Source of the DNA: DATDMG01 sp036518955
GTDB lineage: Bacteria; Actinomycetota; Actinomycetes; Actinomycetales; Kineosporiaceae
Length of the DNA stretch: 18,639 nucleotides
Assembly: GCA_036518955.1 (NCBI GenBank)
Contig: DATDMG010000215.1
Span: 1-18,639, forward strand
Direction of reading: 5' to 3'
Below, piece after piece: positions 5,983 to 15,400 of this stretch (its first letter is position 1; each line of letters begins with the position of its first letter). The notes beneath the pieces were generated by a model, which saw only the letters and a list, made by a program, of their open reading frames with translations, did not search any database and had not been told where the DNA came from. The translations under genes and the position numbers were made by a program.

Positions 5983-6987
5983 TCAGCGCCACACCCCGCC
6001 GCCGTCCCGCAGGACGGCGCCGTACCAGTCCTCGACGAGCCGGCGGGCGATCGAGACGGCCGGGGGGAGGAGCACCTCCCCGGTGGCGACGTCCAGGGCG
6101 AGTTCCTCGCGGGTCCACCAGCGGGCGCTGGCCAGTTCCTCGCCGTCCACCGTGATGTCCGTGCTCACCGCGCGGGCACGGAAGCCGAGCATCAGGGACG
6201 CCGGGAACGGCCAGGGTTGGCTGCCGCGGTACTCGACCTCGCCGACGAGAACCCGCGCCTCCTCCCAGGCCTCGCGGCGGACGGCGGCCTCCAGGGACTC
6301 CCCCGGCTCCACGAAACCGGCCAGACAGGAGTACCGCTTCTCCGGCCACCTGGCCTGCCGGCCCAGCAGGATCCGGTCGTCCGGGTCGCCGATAGCCATG
6401 ATCACGGCGCCGTCGGTGCGCGGGTAGTGTTCGGCGCCGCAGCGGGAGCACTCCCGCGCCCAGCCCGCCTGCACCGCGTGCGTTCGCGCCCCGCAGCGGG
6501 AGCAGAAGCGGTGCCCGGCGTGCCAGTGCGCCATCGCCACGGACGCGGTGACCAGCCCGGCACCGGTGTCGTCGAGCAACGCCCCGACCTCGCGCAGGCC
6601 GGCCCACCGGGTGCCCGGCAGAGCGTGCTCAGGTGACGCGGGACCAGCGGGCAGGCCCTTGGGCAGCCCGTCACCCGGCACCGGCGGCGCCAGCCGGGCC
6701 AGGACGACGTGCTCCCGGCCGCCGGCGTCCCGGCCGAGGTAGAGGCGTTCGACGCGGCCGGAGGCACCGTCCCACGCCTGGTGGGTGAACTCGAGCGCGG
6801 TGACCGGGTCGGTGACGACCAACCGGGTGACCGCGGACGTCGCGATCACCGGCGCCAGGTCGCCGTCGACCAGCAGCGTCGCCGTCGAGGGGTCCGCGAG
6901 CAGAGCGTCCAGCAGGCCTGGCTCGGTGCGACGTTCGGCCGCCCGGTCGAGGGTCGAGCGGGCCAGCGCCAGGTGGTCCAGGGTCAC
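5983..6987 (-). CDS. nudC: NudC, NADH pyrophosphatase / NAD-cap Nudix hydrolase
   Basis: NudC cleaves NAD(H) to NMN(H) and AMP and can remove NAD caps from RNA. The 334-residue protein has an N-terminal NudC domain, a zinc ribbon with C162, C165, C180 and C183 (CSRC twice), the Nudix box GFVEPGESLEAAVRREAWEE (224-243), and the NudC signature SQPWPFPAS at 256-264. The catalytic REXXEE glutamates are present, but the usual Gly after the box (EExGU) is Arg245. The reading frame stays open far upstream, antisense to the phosphotransferase. I place the start at GTG 6987, where homology begins; TACCCT sits six bases upstream, suggesting a leaderless transcript. It is divergent from the phosphotransferase, and the end is convergent with the kinase-like gene. 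Confidence 0.93.
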   Translation of the reverse strand: MTLDHLALARSTLDRAAERRTEPGLLDALLADPSTATLLVDGDLAPVIATSAVTRLVVTDPVTALEFTHQAWDGASGRVERLYLGRDAGGREHVVLARLAPPVPGDGLPKGLPAGPASPEHALPGTRWAGLREVGALLDDTGAGLVTASVAMAHWHAGHRFCSRCGARTHAVQAGWARECSRCGAEHYPRTDGAVIMAIGDPDDRILLGRQARWPEKRYSCLAGFVEPGESLEAAVRREAWEEARVLVGEVEYRGSQPWPFPASLMLGFRARAVSTDITVDGEELASARWWTREELALDVATGEVLLPPAVSIARRLVEDWYGAVLRDGGGVWR

Positions 6988-6993
6988 GGCGAC

Positions 6994-6999
6994 AGGGTA
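6994..6999 (-). promoter_or_regulatory. Leaderless-type -10 element of nudC
   Basis: On the minus strand TACCCT is followed by six bases and then GTG 6987. The TANNNT-N6-start pattern would put transcription initiation at the start codon. No Shine-Dalgarno at normal spacing is seen (GAGG is about 15 nt away). No clear -35 was found. Confidence 0.5.
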
Positions 7000-7101
7000 T
7001 TTCCTCGTCCTGCGGCTGCTCGGCGGCGAGAGCGCGTCGGAGCACTTGCGACGCCGGTGATGCTCGCGGGGAGTCGACGAGGCGGCCACGCCGGAAGCAC
7101 G

Positions 7102-7107
7102 TACCGT
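7102..7107 (+). promoter_or_regulatory. Leaderless-type -10 element of the phosphotransferase gene
   Basis: TACCGT at 7102-7107 is followed by six bases and the GTG at 7114, the same geometry as nudC across the 126-nt divergent gap. The nearest purine-rich stretch, GGAAG at 7093-7097, is too far upstream to act as a ribosome site. No convincing -35 was seen. Confidence 0.5.
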
Positions 7108-7113
7108 GGTGTC

Positions 7114-8025
7114 GTGCCGGTTCGTAACCCGCTCGCCCTCGCAGCCCTGGCCGATGCCGCGGTCAAAGGTCTGGAACCGGTGACAGTCCGCGACCAGCCG
7201 ACCGCGAGCAAGGACGTCGACTCGGCGCTCGTGGAGGACATGACCGGTCGGCGTTGGGTGGTCCGCTGTCCCCGCACCGCCGCCGCCGGCGCCCGGCTCG
7301 AGGCCGAAGGCCGGTTGCTGATCGCGCTCGCCGGCTGGCTCCCCTACTCGGTCCCCTCGGTCGAGGGGACCGCCGCGCTGCCCGAAGGGGGACGGGCCGT
7401 CGTCCATCGCACGCTGACCGGCGTCCCCATCGACCCTGCCACGCTGGAGCCGGGTCACCCGCTGACCGCCGCGCTGGGGCGGGCCCTGGCCACGCTGCAC
7501 GACGTTCCGGAGCGCCTCGTCGAGGACGTCGGCCTGCCGGTCTACTCCGCTGACGAGTACCGGCAGCGGCGCCTCGCCGAGCTCGACCGGGCGGCGGTCA
7601 GCGGTCACGTGCCGCCCTCCTTGCTCGCCCGCTGGGAGCACGCCCTGGAGGAGGTCGGCGCCTGGCGATTCGTGCCGTGCGTCGTCCACGGCGACCTCGC
7701 ACCCGAGAACGTGCTGGTCGACGATCAACGGGTCACCGGCGTCCTGGAGTGGGCGGAGACCCGGATCGCCGACCCTGCCGACGACTTCGCCTGGTTGGCG
7801 TCCGCGTGCACGCCCTCCACCCTGACCGCGCTCATCGAGGCCTACTCGGTCACCCGCCGCAGCGAGCCGGACAAGGACCTGGCGCGCCGCTCCCGGCTCG
7901 CCGCGGAGCTGGCCGTCGCGCGGTGGCTGTTGCACGGCGTCAGCTCGGACGACGCCGCCGTCGTCGACGACGCGGTCGGCATGCTCGCCGACCTGGATGC
8001 CGCGGTCGCCGGCACCACCTGGTGA
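7114..8025 (+). CDS. Aminoglycoside/macrolide phosphotransferase-family protein (Mph-like)
   Basis: A 303-residue cytosolic kinase-like fold protein. The catalytic loop VVHGDLAPENVLVDD holds HGD at 192-194 with the supporting Asn199. The metal-binding region GVLEWAETRIADPADDFAWL (209-228) resembles the macrolide 2'-phosphotransferase version of the motif (I-D-W-x-E-A...DPaxDF), except that the metal-binding Asp is Glu212. The spacing and a C-terminal helical domain fit APH/Mph enzymes. Relatives transfer a phosphate from ATP or GTP to a hydroxyl of an antibiotic or a small metabolite; the real substrate is unknown, and many chromosomal members have no proven resistance role. GTG 7114 is chosen because homology begins there and a leaderless-type -10 lies 6 nt upstream. 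The following gene overlaps it by 4 nt (GTGA). In M. tuberculosis this position holds a different gene (Rv3200c, by memory). Confidence 0.85.
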   Translation: MPVRNPLALAALADAAVKGLEPVTVRDQPTASKDVDSALVEDMTGRRWVVRCPRTAAAGARLEAEGRLLIALAGWLPYSVPSVEGTAALPEGGRAVVHRTLTGVPIDPATLEPGHPLTAALGRALATLHDVPERLVEDVGLPVYSADEYRQRRLAELDRAAVSGHVPPSLLARWEHALEEVGAWRFVPCVVHGDLAPENVLVDDQRVTGVLEWAETRIADPADDFAWLASACTPSTLTALIEAYSVTRRSEPDKDLARRSRLAAELAVARWLLHGVSSDDAAVVDDAVGMLADLDAAVAGTTW

Positions 8026-8849
8026 GGCTGCGGCTCGCCTCGGCCAACCTGTTCTCCGGCCGCTCCCCGCTCGGCTCCGGGCAGTCCGGTCCGCGGGGCG
8101 CCGATCAGGCGGTGGACACCGGGACGATGGCCCGGTCCCTGGCGCGCCTGGACGCCGACGTGCTGGCGCTGCAGGAGGTGGACCGCTGCCAGCCGCGGTC
8201 CGGGCACGCCGACCAAGCGGCAGCGATCGCCGAGGCCTGCGGCCTGCCGCACCACCGCTTCGTCCCGCTCATCGCCGGGACGCCCGGGGTCTCCGGCTGG
8301 CGACCCGCCGAACCCCTCGGGCCACCGCCCCCCGGGCCCAGCTACGGCATCGCGCTGGCGAGCCGGCGCCCCGTGACGTCGTGGCACGTGCTGCCGCTGA
8401 GGCCGCCACGGGGCCGCTGGCCGCTCCTGCTCCCGAGCCGACCGCCGCGGCTGCTCTGGTTGAACGAGGAGCCGCGGGCCGCCGTCGCCGCGGTGCTGGC
8501 CGAGGACCGGTTGGTGGTGGCCTGCACGCACCTGGCCTTCGTCCCCGGCGTGAACGCCGCCCAGCTGCGCCGGGTTCGTGCCTGGCTGGCTGCCCTGGCC
8601 GTCGACTCGGGTGCCACCCCGGTACTGCTCGGCGACCTGAACCTCCCGGGCCGCCTCCCCGCCCGGATCACCGGCTGGACACCCCTCGTCACCGGCCCGA
8701 CGTACCCGGCACCGGCACCCCGGTTGCAGGTCGACCACGTCCTCGCGGCCGGCCTGCCCGCGGCCGGTGCCGGCCGGGCCGTGCCACTGGGGTTCAGCGA
8801 CCACCTGGCGGTGCTCGCGGAGATCGCCGGGCACCCCGGTCCGGACTGA
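8022..8849 (+). CDS. Endonuclease/exonuclease/phosphatase-family hydrolase
   Basis: The 275-residue protein has all key motifs of the metal-dependent EEP fold (DNase I, exonuclease III, inositol phosphatases): ASANLF with Asn9, LQEVD with Glu52, GDLNLP with Asp205 and Asn207, and SDHLAV with Asp260 and His261. It should cleave a phosphodiester or phosphomonoester using Mg2+; whether the target is DNA, RNA or a small molecule cannot be told. No signal peptide or membrane segment is seen, so it is probably cytosolic. A Pro-rich insert lies near residues 97-107 (EPLGPPPPGPS). GTG 8022 overlaps the stop of the phosphotransferase (GTGA), indicating one operon and coupled translation. The 92 nt to convergent adnB show no strong terminator. 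Confidence 0.88.
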   Translation: MRLRLASANLFSGRSPLGSGQSGPRGADQAVDTGTMARSLARLDADVLALQEVDRCQPRSGHADQAAAIAEACGLPHHRFVPLIAGTPGVSGWRPAEPLGPPPPGPSYGIALASRRPVTSWHVLPLRPPRGRWPLLLPSRPPRLLWLNEEPRAAVAAVLAEDRLVVACTHLAFVPGVNAAQLRRVRAWLAALAVDSGATPVLLGDLNLPGRLPARITGWTPLVTGPTYPAPAPRLQVDHVLAAGLPAAGAGRAVPLGFSDHLAVLAEIAGHPGPD

Positions 8850-8941
8850 CCCGGCGTGGACCGCAGCAGGCCGCGTTCCGGGGTCGGTGAGCTCCGGCGG
8901 CCACGGCGCGCACGCCCGGCTGGCCGACTACGTCAGCACTC

Positions 8942-11900
8942 TCACCCCGTCGCTCCCGGTCGCGGGTCGAGACCGACCGCCGCGGTGATCAGGTCGACCA
9001 GGCCGGCCTCGTCGAGCAGGTCGACCGGCCGAACGGTCACGCCGGTGGAGGCGTGGAAGAACGCCGCGCCGACCTGCGCCAGCTCGGTGCCCGTCAGCCG
9101 CGACCACGCCAGCCGGTAGATCGCCAGCTGGACGGCGGCGGCCGCCGCGGCCCGGCCGGACGACGGCGGCCCGGTCTTCCAGTCGACCACCTCCCACTCC
9201 GGGGTGGCTCCCGCGGACCGGTAGACGGCGTCGATCCGGCCCCGGACGATGACGCCGGCCACCGGCGTCTCGATGCTCACCTCCACCGCCTCCGGCACGC
9301 GGTCGGCCCAGGCGCTGGCCAGGAAGCATTCCTGCAGCGCGGCCAGGGCCTCGTCGGCCGCGGCGTCGTCCGCGGCGCCGGGCAGCTCGTCCACGTCGAC
9401 GAGCGCGGCCACCCCGAAACGCCGCTCCAGCCAGGCGTGGAACGCGCTGCCCCGGCGCGCGTGCGGGTTCGGCGGCTCCGGCGTCGGACGGCGCAGCCGC
9501 AGTGCCAGCGCCGCCGGGTCGCGCGCGAGCGCGACGACCCGGGACGCCGACAGGTGCGCGGGCAGCGGCACCTGCAGCCTGCGGTGACCGGCGTCGTCCC
9601 GCTCGGCCAGCAGCAGGTCGATCTCCCGCGACCACGCGTCGCCGACCGGCCCGACCACCCGCTCGCCAGGCCCCGCGGGCTCGCCGGCCGCACGGTCGGC
9701 CATCGCGTCGCGAACCAGCAGCGCGGCCGCCTCGACCACCGGCCGGCGCTCGCCCAGGACGTCGCGCGGCCACGGCGCGGTCGGGGCCAGGGCCTCCCGC
9801 GGGTTGTCCGCGTCGGCGACGACGGGATCCTGCCAGTCGAGGCGGACCACCCCCGGCAGGTCGGCCGCCTCGAGGAGGAACCGGGACGGCTCGCGGGGCG
9901 TGCTGCCGTTGCCCCACACCGCGCCGGTGAGCAGCAGCAGCCGGCGGGACCGGGTCACCGCGACGTACGCCAGCCGCCGTTCCTCGGCAACCTCGTGCAG
10001 GCCGCACTGAGCCCGGAAGGTCTCCAGCGCGGTCTGCACCTCCTTCTGGGTGCGGGCGTGGCCGATCTCCCACCGGGGCAGCCCGGAGGCGTCACCCCGC
10101 AGCGGGTACGGCAGCGCGCCGAGGTCGCCCAGCCAGCCGTTCGAGGCCGCCGGCGACCGGCCGCTGCGGCCCGCGGGGAAGGTACCCTCGGCCAGCCCGG
10201 CCACCGCGACCACGTCCCACTCCAGGCCTTTGGACGCGTGCACGGTGAGCACCTGGACGGCGTCCTTGCGGACCTCGGCGAGCGGCGTGTCGAGGCCGCG
10301 TTCGCGCACGTCGGCCGCCGCCAGCCACGCGAGGAACGCGCCCAGCCCCGGGGTGTCACCGCCCGCCGCGAACCCCGCCGCGACATCGACGAACGCATCC
10401 AGATGGGCCCGCGCCACCGCCGGGCGGACGCCGGGCCGAGCCGCGACCTCGACGTCGAGGAGCAGCGCCCGCTCGACGTCCAGGACCAGGTCCGGCAGCG
10501 GGAGCCCGAGGCGACCGCGCAGGTCGCGCAGCACCCCCGCGAACCGGTCCAGCCGGGAACGCGCGGCGTCGGAGAACTCGAGGTCGCCGGCGGCGGCGCA
10601 CCAGCCGGGCGGGGGCAGCGCGTCGAGCGCGTCGACGATCGACCGCTCGTCGACGGCGTCGTGCTCGACCTCCACCCCCGGTGACGGCACCCCGTGAGGC
10701 GGGACGTCGTGGTCGGCTGCTCGCGACCGCGCCCGCTCGGCCGCCCACGCTCCGAGGGCCTGCAGGTCGCGCGGGCCCACCCGGAGCGCCGGACCGGTGA
10801 GCAGCCGCATCAGGGAGTCGCCCCGGGTGGGGTCGTGCAGCACCTCGAGGGCGGCGCGGAGGTCCGCCACCTCGGGCTGGGCCAGCAGCCCTCCCAGGCC
10901 GACGACCTCGACCGGCAGACCACGTGCCCGCAACGCGGCATCCACCAGCGGGAACTGGGCGCGGGCCCGGCAGAGCACCGCCGACGACGGGGGCGGCGAG
11001 GCCGACCGCCACTCCCGCTCCATGACCTCGGCCACCACCCGGGCCTCGTCCTCGAGGGTGGCCAGCCAGGCCACCCGCACGGCGCCCGGCTCGGCGTGCG
11101 GGCGAGCCCGCAGAGGTGGGACGGCGACCGCCTCCCGGCCGGCCGTCCACGGGGCCGGTACCCGCAGCTCGGCCGAGACGCCGTTGGCGACGCCGAGGAT
11201 CGCCACGTCGTTCCGCCAGCTGGTGGACAGGTAGCAGGTGGTCGCGGGTGCCCCGGCTCCGTCGCCGTCGAGGGCCGACGCCCGGCGGAAGTCCTCGGGA
11301 AAACGCTGCAGGTTGCCGGCCGACGCACCGCGCCAGCCGTAGATCGACTGGTGCGGGTCGCCGACCGCGACCACCGGGTGGCCACCGCCGAACAGCGACC
11401 GGAGCAGCACGAGCTGGGCATGGCTGGTGTCCTGGTACTCGTCGAGCAGGACGACGCGGTAGCGGGCGCGCTCCCCCGCACCCACCTCCTCGACGTCCCG
11501 GGCGAGCCGGGCGGCCAGCGCGACCTGGTCGCCGAAGTCCAGCACCTCCAGCTCTCGCTTGCGCCGCACGTACGCCTCCACCAGGGGCACCAGCCGGCGC
11601 TGCTGGCCGAGCCGTTCCAGCCGCTCCCGCACCGGTGCCCGGGGCCGCCCCGGACCAGGCGCCCCCACCTCGTCGGGCACCGCCAGGGCCCGCTCGACGA
11701 TGGTGCCGATCAAGGCGTCCACGTCGCCGGGCTCCACCAGGTGCTCGGCGCACTCGCCGGCGAGCGCGAGCACGGACTCGGTGACCGTGGTCGGCGTCCG
11801 GTCCACACCGGACATGTCGCCGTCCCAGCGCTCGACGAGCTCGGCGACGAGCTGCCAGGCCCCGGCCTCACCGAGCAGCCGGGCTCCCGGCTCGACGCCG

Positions 11901-12415
11901 AGGCGCAGCCCGTGGTCGACGACCAGGGCCGCGGAGTAGGCGTGGTAGGTGGAGACGGCGACCGGTTGCGGCTCGGTGCCGGGCGCTCCCGGCTCGCCGC
12001 GCGACCCCAGCAGACCGCGCCGGTACAGGGTGCGCAGCCGGGCCCGAACCCGCTCAGCGAGCTCGCCGGCTGCCTTCCGGGTGAACGTCAGGCCGAGGAT
12101 CTCCTCCGGCTCGGCGTGCCCGTTCGCCACCAGCCATACCACCCGAGCGGCCATCGTCTCGGTCTTGCCCGACCCGGCACCGGCCACCACCAGCATCGGC
12201 TCGACCGGCGCCTCGATCACGGCGACCTGCTCGGGGGTGGGCTCGGGGCGGCCGAGCGCGTGGGCGAGCTCCACCGCGCCGTACCGGGCCGGCGGCGCCC
12301 CCGCCGCCGGTCCGGTCGCCGCACCCGCCGTGTGGCGGCCCGGCGCCCGACGGGCCACCGGTGGCCGGGAATCCCCCGGCGGGCTGTCGAACCCCAGCTC
12401 GAGCTGTTCCGTCAC
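8942..12415 (-). CDS. adnB: AdnB, helicase-nuclease subunit of the AdnAB recombination complex
   Basis: AdnB is the lead motor of the actinobacterial heterodimer that resects double-strand breaks, replacing RecBCD/AddAB. The 1157-residue product has Walker A GAGSGKT at 79-85, motif II LLDEYQD near 325, AVGDPHQSIYGWRGA, LTVHASKGLEWDVV and AVTRSRR. The C-terminal RecB-type nuclease shows GSAFHAWLERR, VRGRIDAVYRS, EVVDWKTG near residue 1078 and QLAIYRLAW, giving the His, Asp, Asp/Lys and Gln of the active site. Gly/Ala/Pro-rich sequence fills most of residues 12-45 before the helicase core. GTG 12415 overlaps the adnA stop (GTGA), so the two subunits are translationally coupled and probably equimolar. 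The frame is open well beyond the start, but that part is antisense-like shadow of adnA. It ends convergent with the EEP hydrolase. Confidence 0.95.
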   Translation of the reverse strand: MTEQLELGFDSPPGDSRPPVARRAPGRHTAGAATGPAAGAPPARYGAVELAHALGRPEPTPEQVAVIEAPVEPMLVVAGAGSGKTETMAARVVWLVANGHAEPEEILGLTFTRKAAGELAERVRARLRTLYRRGLLGSRGEPGAPGTEPQPVAVSTYHAYSAALVVDHGLRLGVEPGARLLGEAGAWQLVAELVERWDGDMSGVDRTPTTVTESVLALAGECAEHLVEPGDVDALIGTIVERALAVPDEVGAPGPGRPRAPVRERLERLGQQRRLVPLVEAYVRRKRELEVLDFGDQVALAARLARDVEEVGAGERARYRVVLLDEYQDTSHAQLVLLRSLFGGGHPVVAVGDPHQSIYGWRGASAGNLQRFPEDFRRASALDGDGAGAPATTCYLSTSWRNDVAILGVANGVSAELRVPAPWTAGREAVAVPPLRARPHAEPGAVRVAWLATLEDEARVVAEVMEREWRSASPPPSSAVLCRARAQFPLVDAALRARGLPVEVVGLGGLLAQPEVADLRAALEVLHDPTRGDSLMRLLTGPALRVGPRDLQALGAWAAERARSRAADHDVPPHGVPSPGVEVEHDAVDERSIVDALDALPPPGWCAAAGDLEFSDAARSRLDRFAGVLRDLRGRLGLPLPDLVLDVERALLLDVEVAARPGVRPAVARAHLDAFVDVAAGFAAGGDTPGLGAFLAWLAAADVRERGLDTPLAEVRKDAVQVLTVHASKGLEWDVVAVAGLAEGTFPAGRSGRSPAASNGWLGDLGALPYPLRGDASGLPRWEIGHARTQKEVQTALETFRAQCGLHEVAEERRLAYVAVTRSRRLLLLTGAVWGNGSTPREPSRFLLEAADLPGVVRLDWQDPVVADADNPREALAPTAPWPRDVLGERRPVVEAAALLVRDAMADRAAGEPAGPGERVVGPVGDAWSREIDLLLAERDDAGHRRLQVPLPAHLSASRVVALARDPAALALRLRRPTPEPPNPHARRGSAFHAWLERRFGVAALVDVDELPGAADDAAADEALAALQECFLASAWADRVPEAVEVSIETPVAGVIVRGRIDAVYRSAGATPEWEVVDWKTGPPSSGRAAAAAAVQLAIYRLAWSRLTGTELAQVGAAFFHASTGVTVRPVDLLDEAGLVDLITAAVGLDPRPGATG

Positions 12416-15400
12416 TGGCCCACCTGCCGCCCCTCCGGCTGCAGCGGGCACGAGCGCCGCACCGCACAGACCCGGCACAGCCCGTTCCCGGTCGCCGGGA
12501 ACCGGTTGCCCGCCATCGCCTCGGCGACCCCGTGCACGAGGGCGCGCGCCCAGCCCGGGTCGTCGTCGTCGGCCAGGGCGGGCTGCGCCTGGACGCCGGG
12601 CGCCTTCGTCGAGGTTCCCAGCTGGACCAGGGCGGCGCCCCCGGACCGCTGCTCGCCGGGCGCCACCCCGGCGAATCCGCCCTCCTCGACGGCGAGCTGG
12701 TACACCCCCAGCTGGGCGTGCCGGAACAGCTCCGCGGACGTCGGCGCGCCCTTGCCGGTCTTCAGGTCGACGACGACGAGCCGCCCCTCCGCGTCCCGCT
12801 CGAGCCGGTCGACCTGCCCACGGACGACGGCCCGGCCGACCTGCACACGCGCGTCCTGCTCGACCGCGACCAGTTCGCGGCCGGAGCCGCGCACGTACGC
12901 GGACAGCTTGCGCAGCATCGACCGCGCCCGCTCCCGCTCGCGCTCGCCGACCCAGCCGCCGGCCAGGCCCAGCCGGCCGATCCGGGCCTCGAGCAGCTCC
13001 AACAGCCGGGCCAGGTCGCCGTCGGGCACGTCGCGCGCCAGTTCGTGCACGAGCGTGCCCACCGTCTGCGCGGTGGACGACGACGTCGTCCCGCCGGCCG
13101 ACTCCAGCAGCCACCGCAGCGCGCACCGCTGGAACTGCTCGACCTTGGACGGCGAGACCGGCACCGGCTCGCCGTCCGCACGCAGCGGCGTCTCGCAGGT
13201 CAGGTCGGCCAGGCCGAACCAGTCGTCCGGGTGGGCCCCGGGCACCCCGGCCGCTGCCAGCCGGGCCAGGTGGCCGGCGGCGGCTGTCCGTCGCCCCGGC
13301 GGCGCCCCCGGATCGCTGACCGTGGCCCGCAGCTCCGCGACGAGGGCCGGCAGCGTCATCGACCGCGGCACCTCGGTGAGCTCGCGGCCTGGCTCGGCGG
13401 CCGGATCGGGTGGGTCGACCAGGTCGAGGAACGGGGACGGGAGCTCCTCCTCGGACCGGACGGCGGTCACCAGCAGGTGCCGGCGGGCCCGGCTCACCGC
13501 GACGTGGAACAGCCGCAGCTCGTCGTCCAGCACCGCCCGCCGGAGGGCGGCGACCTGCCGGCCGTCGGGCTGCCCCGACGAGCTCAGCGCGGCCGCGTCG
13601 GTTCGGCCGTCCACCAGGTCGGCGAGGAGCTGGGCGCCCAGCAGCGAGCTGCGCAGACGCAGGTCCGGCCAGGTGCCCTCCTGGACGCCGGCGACCGCGA
13701 CGACGTCCCACTCGCGGCCGGCCGCTCCCTGCGCGGTGACCAGAGCGACCGCGTCGTCGCCGGGGGCGCGATCGGCGAGGGTGTCCGCGGGCAGGTCCTG
13801 CCCCTCCAGGTAGGCGAGGAACTCGGCCGGGCCCGCGAGCGGGAGCCGGTCCACGAACCGGGCGGCCGCCTCGAACAGCGCGGTGACGGCGTCCAGGTCG
13901 CGATCGGCCCGGACGCCGGCCGGGCCGCCGCCGAGGGCGGTCCGTCGCCAGCTGTCCGCGACGCCAGCGGCCTGCCAGATGCCCCACAGCACCGTCTCGG
14001 CGGTGGCGCCGGGCCGGGCCGCGGCCTCCCGCCCCGAGGCCAGCACGCCCGCCACGCGCTGCGCACCGCGCGCCACGTACGGGTCGAGCAGCAGCAGGGT
14101 GCCGGGCTCGGTCAGCGCCTCGACGATCAGTGCGTCGCTGCCCCGGCCGCCGCCCGACTCGAACTCGTGCGCCCGCAGGGCCTGCCGGAGCCTGCGCAAC
14201 GCCACCGCGTCGACCCCGCCGATCGGTCCGGTGAGGAGGTCGACGGCGACGTCGGCCGTCAGCTCGGCCGGATCGAGCACGCAGCGCAGGGCGAGCCGCA
14301 GCGGCACCACCGCCGGCTCGTCGCGGACCGGGACCTCGGCCGGCGGGACGGCGACCGGCACGCCGGCCGCGGAGAGGGCCCGCCGCAGCGGCTCGGTGCC
14401 TCGGGCCGACCGGACGACGACGGCCATCCCCGACCACGGCACCCGCTCCTGAAGGTGCATCCGGCGCAGCCGCCCGGCGACGTACGCCGCCTCCTGCGCC
14501 GGACTCGCCAGCACGTGCGCCTCGGCCACGCCGGCCTCCAGGCCGGCCAGCAGCCCGTCGGCGGGGGTGGCCCGGCGGTGCCGGTGGACCCCCGCACTGC
14601 CGATCCGCTCGGCCACGCGCACGGTCACCTCGCGCAGGACCTCGCCGTGCCGGTGCGCGGTGGGCAGCACGAACACCGGGGCCGGTGCGGTGCCCGACCG
14701 CGGCCAGCGGTGCGCCGCCTCGGCCAGCAGCCGGGGGCGAGCGCCGCGGAAGGTCTGGGTGGCGGTGTCCGGGTCGCCGGCGACGAGCAGGTCGCGACCG
14801 CCGCCGGCGAGGTGGTCGAGCAGCCGGTGGGTCGCGGCGGTGGACTCGTGCGCGTCGTCGACGACGACGAACTGCCGGGCCTCGTGCTCGGCGGCGCGCA
14901 GCAACGGGTCGTCGGCGAGGAGCAGCGCCGCGGCGTCCACGATGCCCGCGGGATCGTGGGCGCCGGGCGTGGCGAGCGCGGTGACGTCGAGGTACTCGGC
15001 CAGGACGTCGGCCGCCGCCACCCAGTCCGGACGCCGGTACCGCCGCCCGAGCGCGGCCAGATCGTCAGGACCGAGCCCGCGCTCGACCGCGCGCATCAGC
15101 AGGTCACGCAGCTCGTCGCGGAACCCGCGCAGGGCCCGGACCGCCGGCCCGAGCGCGGCCGGCCACGGCGGTGGCGCGCCCTCACCGGCCTGGTGGCCGG
15201 CCAGCAGCTCGGCGAGCACCCGGTCCTGCTCGGCGCCCGAGATCAGCCGCGGCGGGACGTCACCGTCGAGCACCCGCGCCCGGCGCAGCAGGCCGAACGC
15301 GTAGGCGTGCGGGGTGCGGGCGAGCGGCTCGCGGACCGTCCGCGCCAGCCGGGCGCAGATCCGGTCGCGCAGGGCCGCCGCAGCGGCGCGGGTGGCCGCC

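Noticed and set aside
5979..5989. GCGCT-C-AGCGC palindrome between the kinase-like gene and nudC as a terminator
   Set aside because: The one-base centre cannot form a hairpin loop without losing stem pairs; too weak to call.
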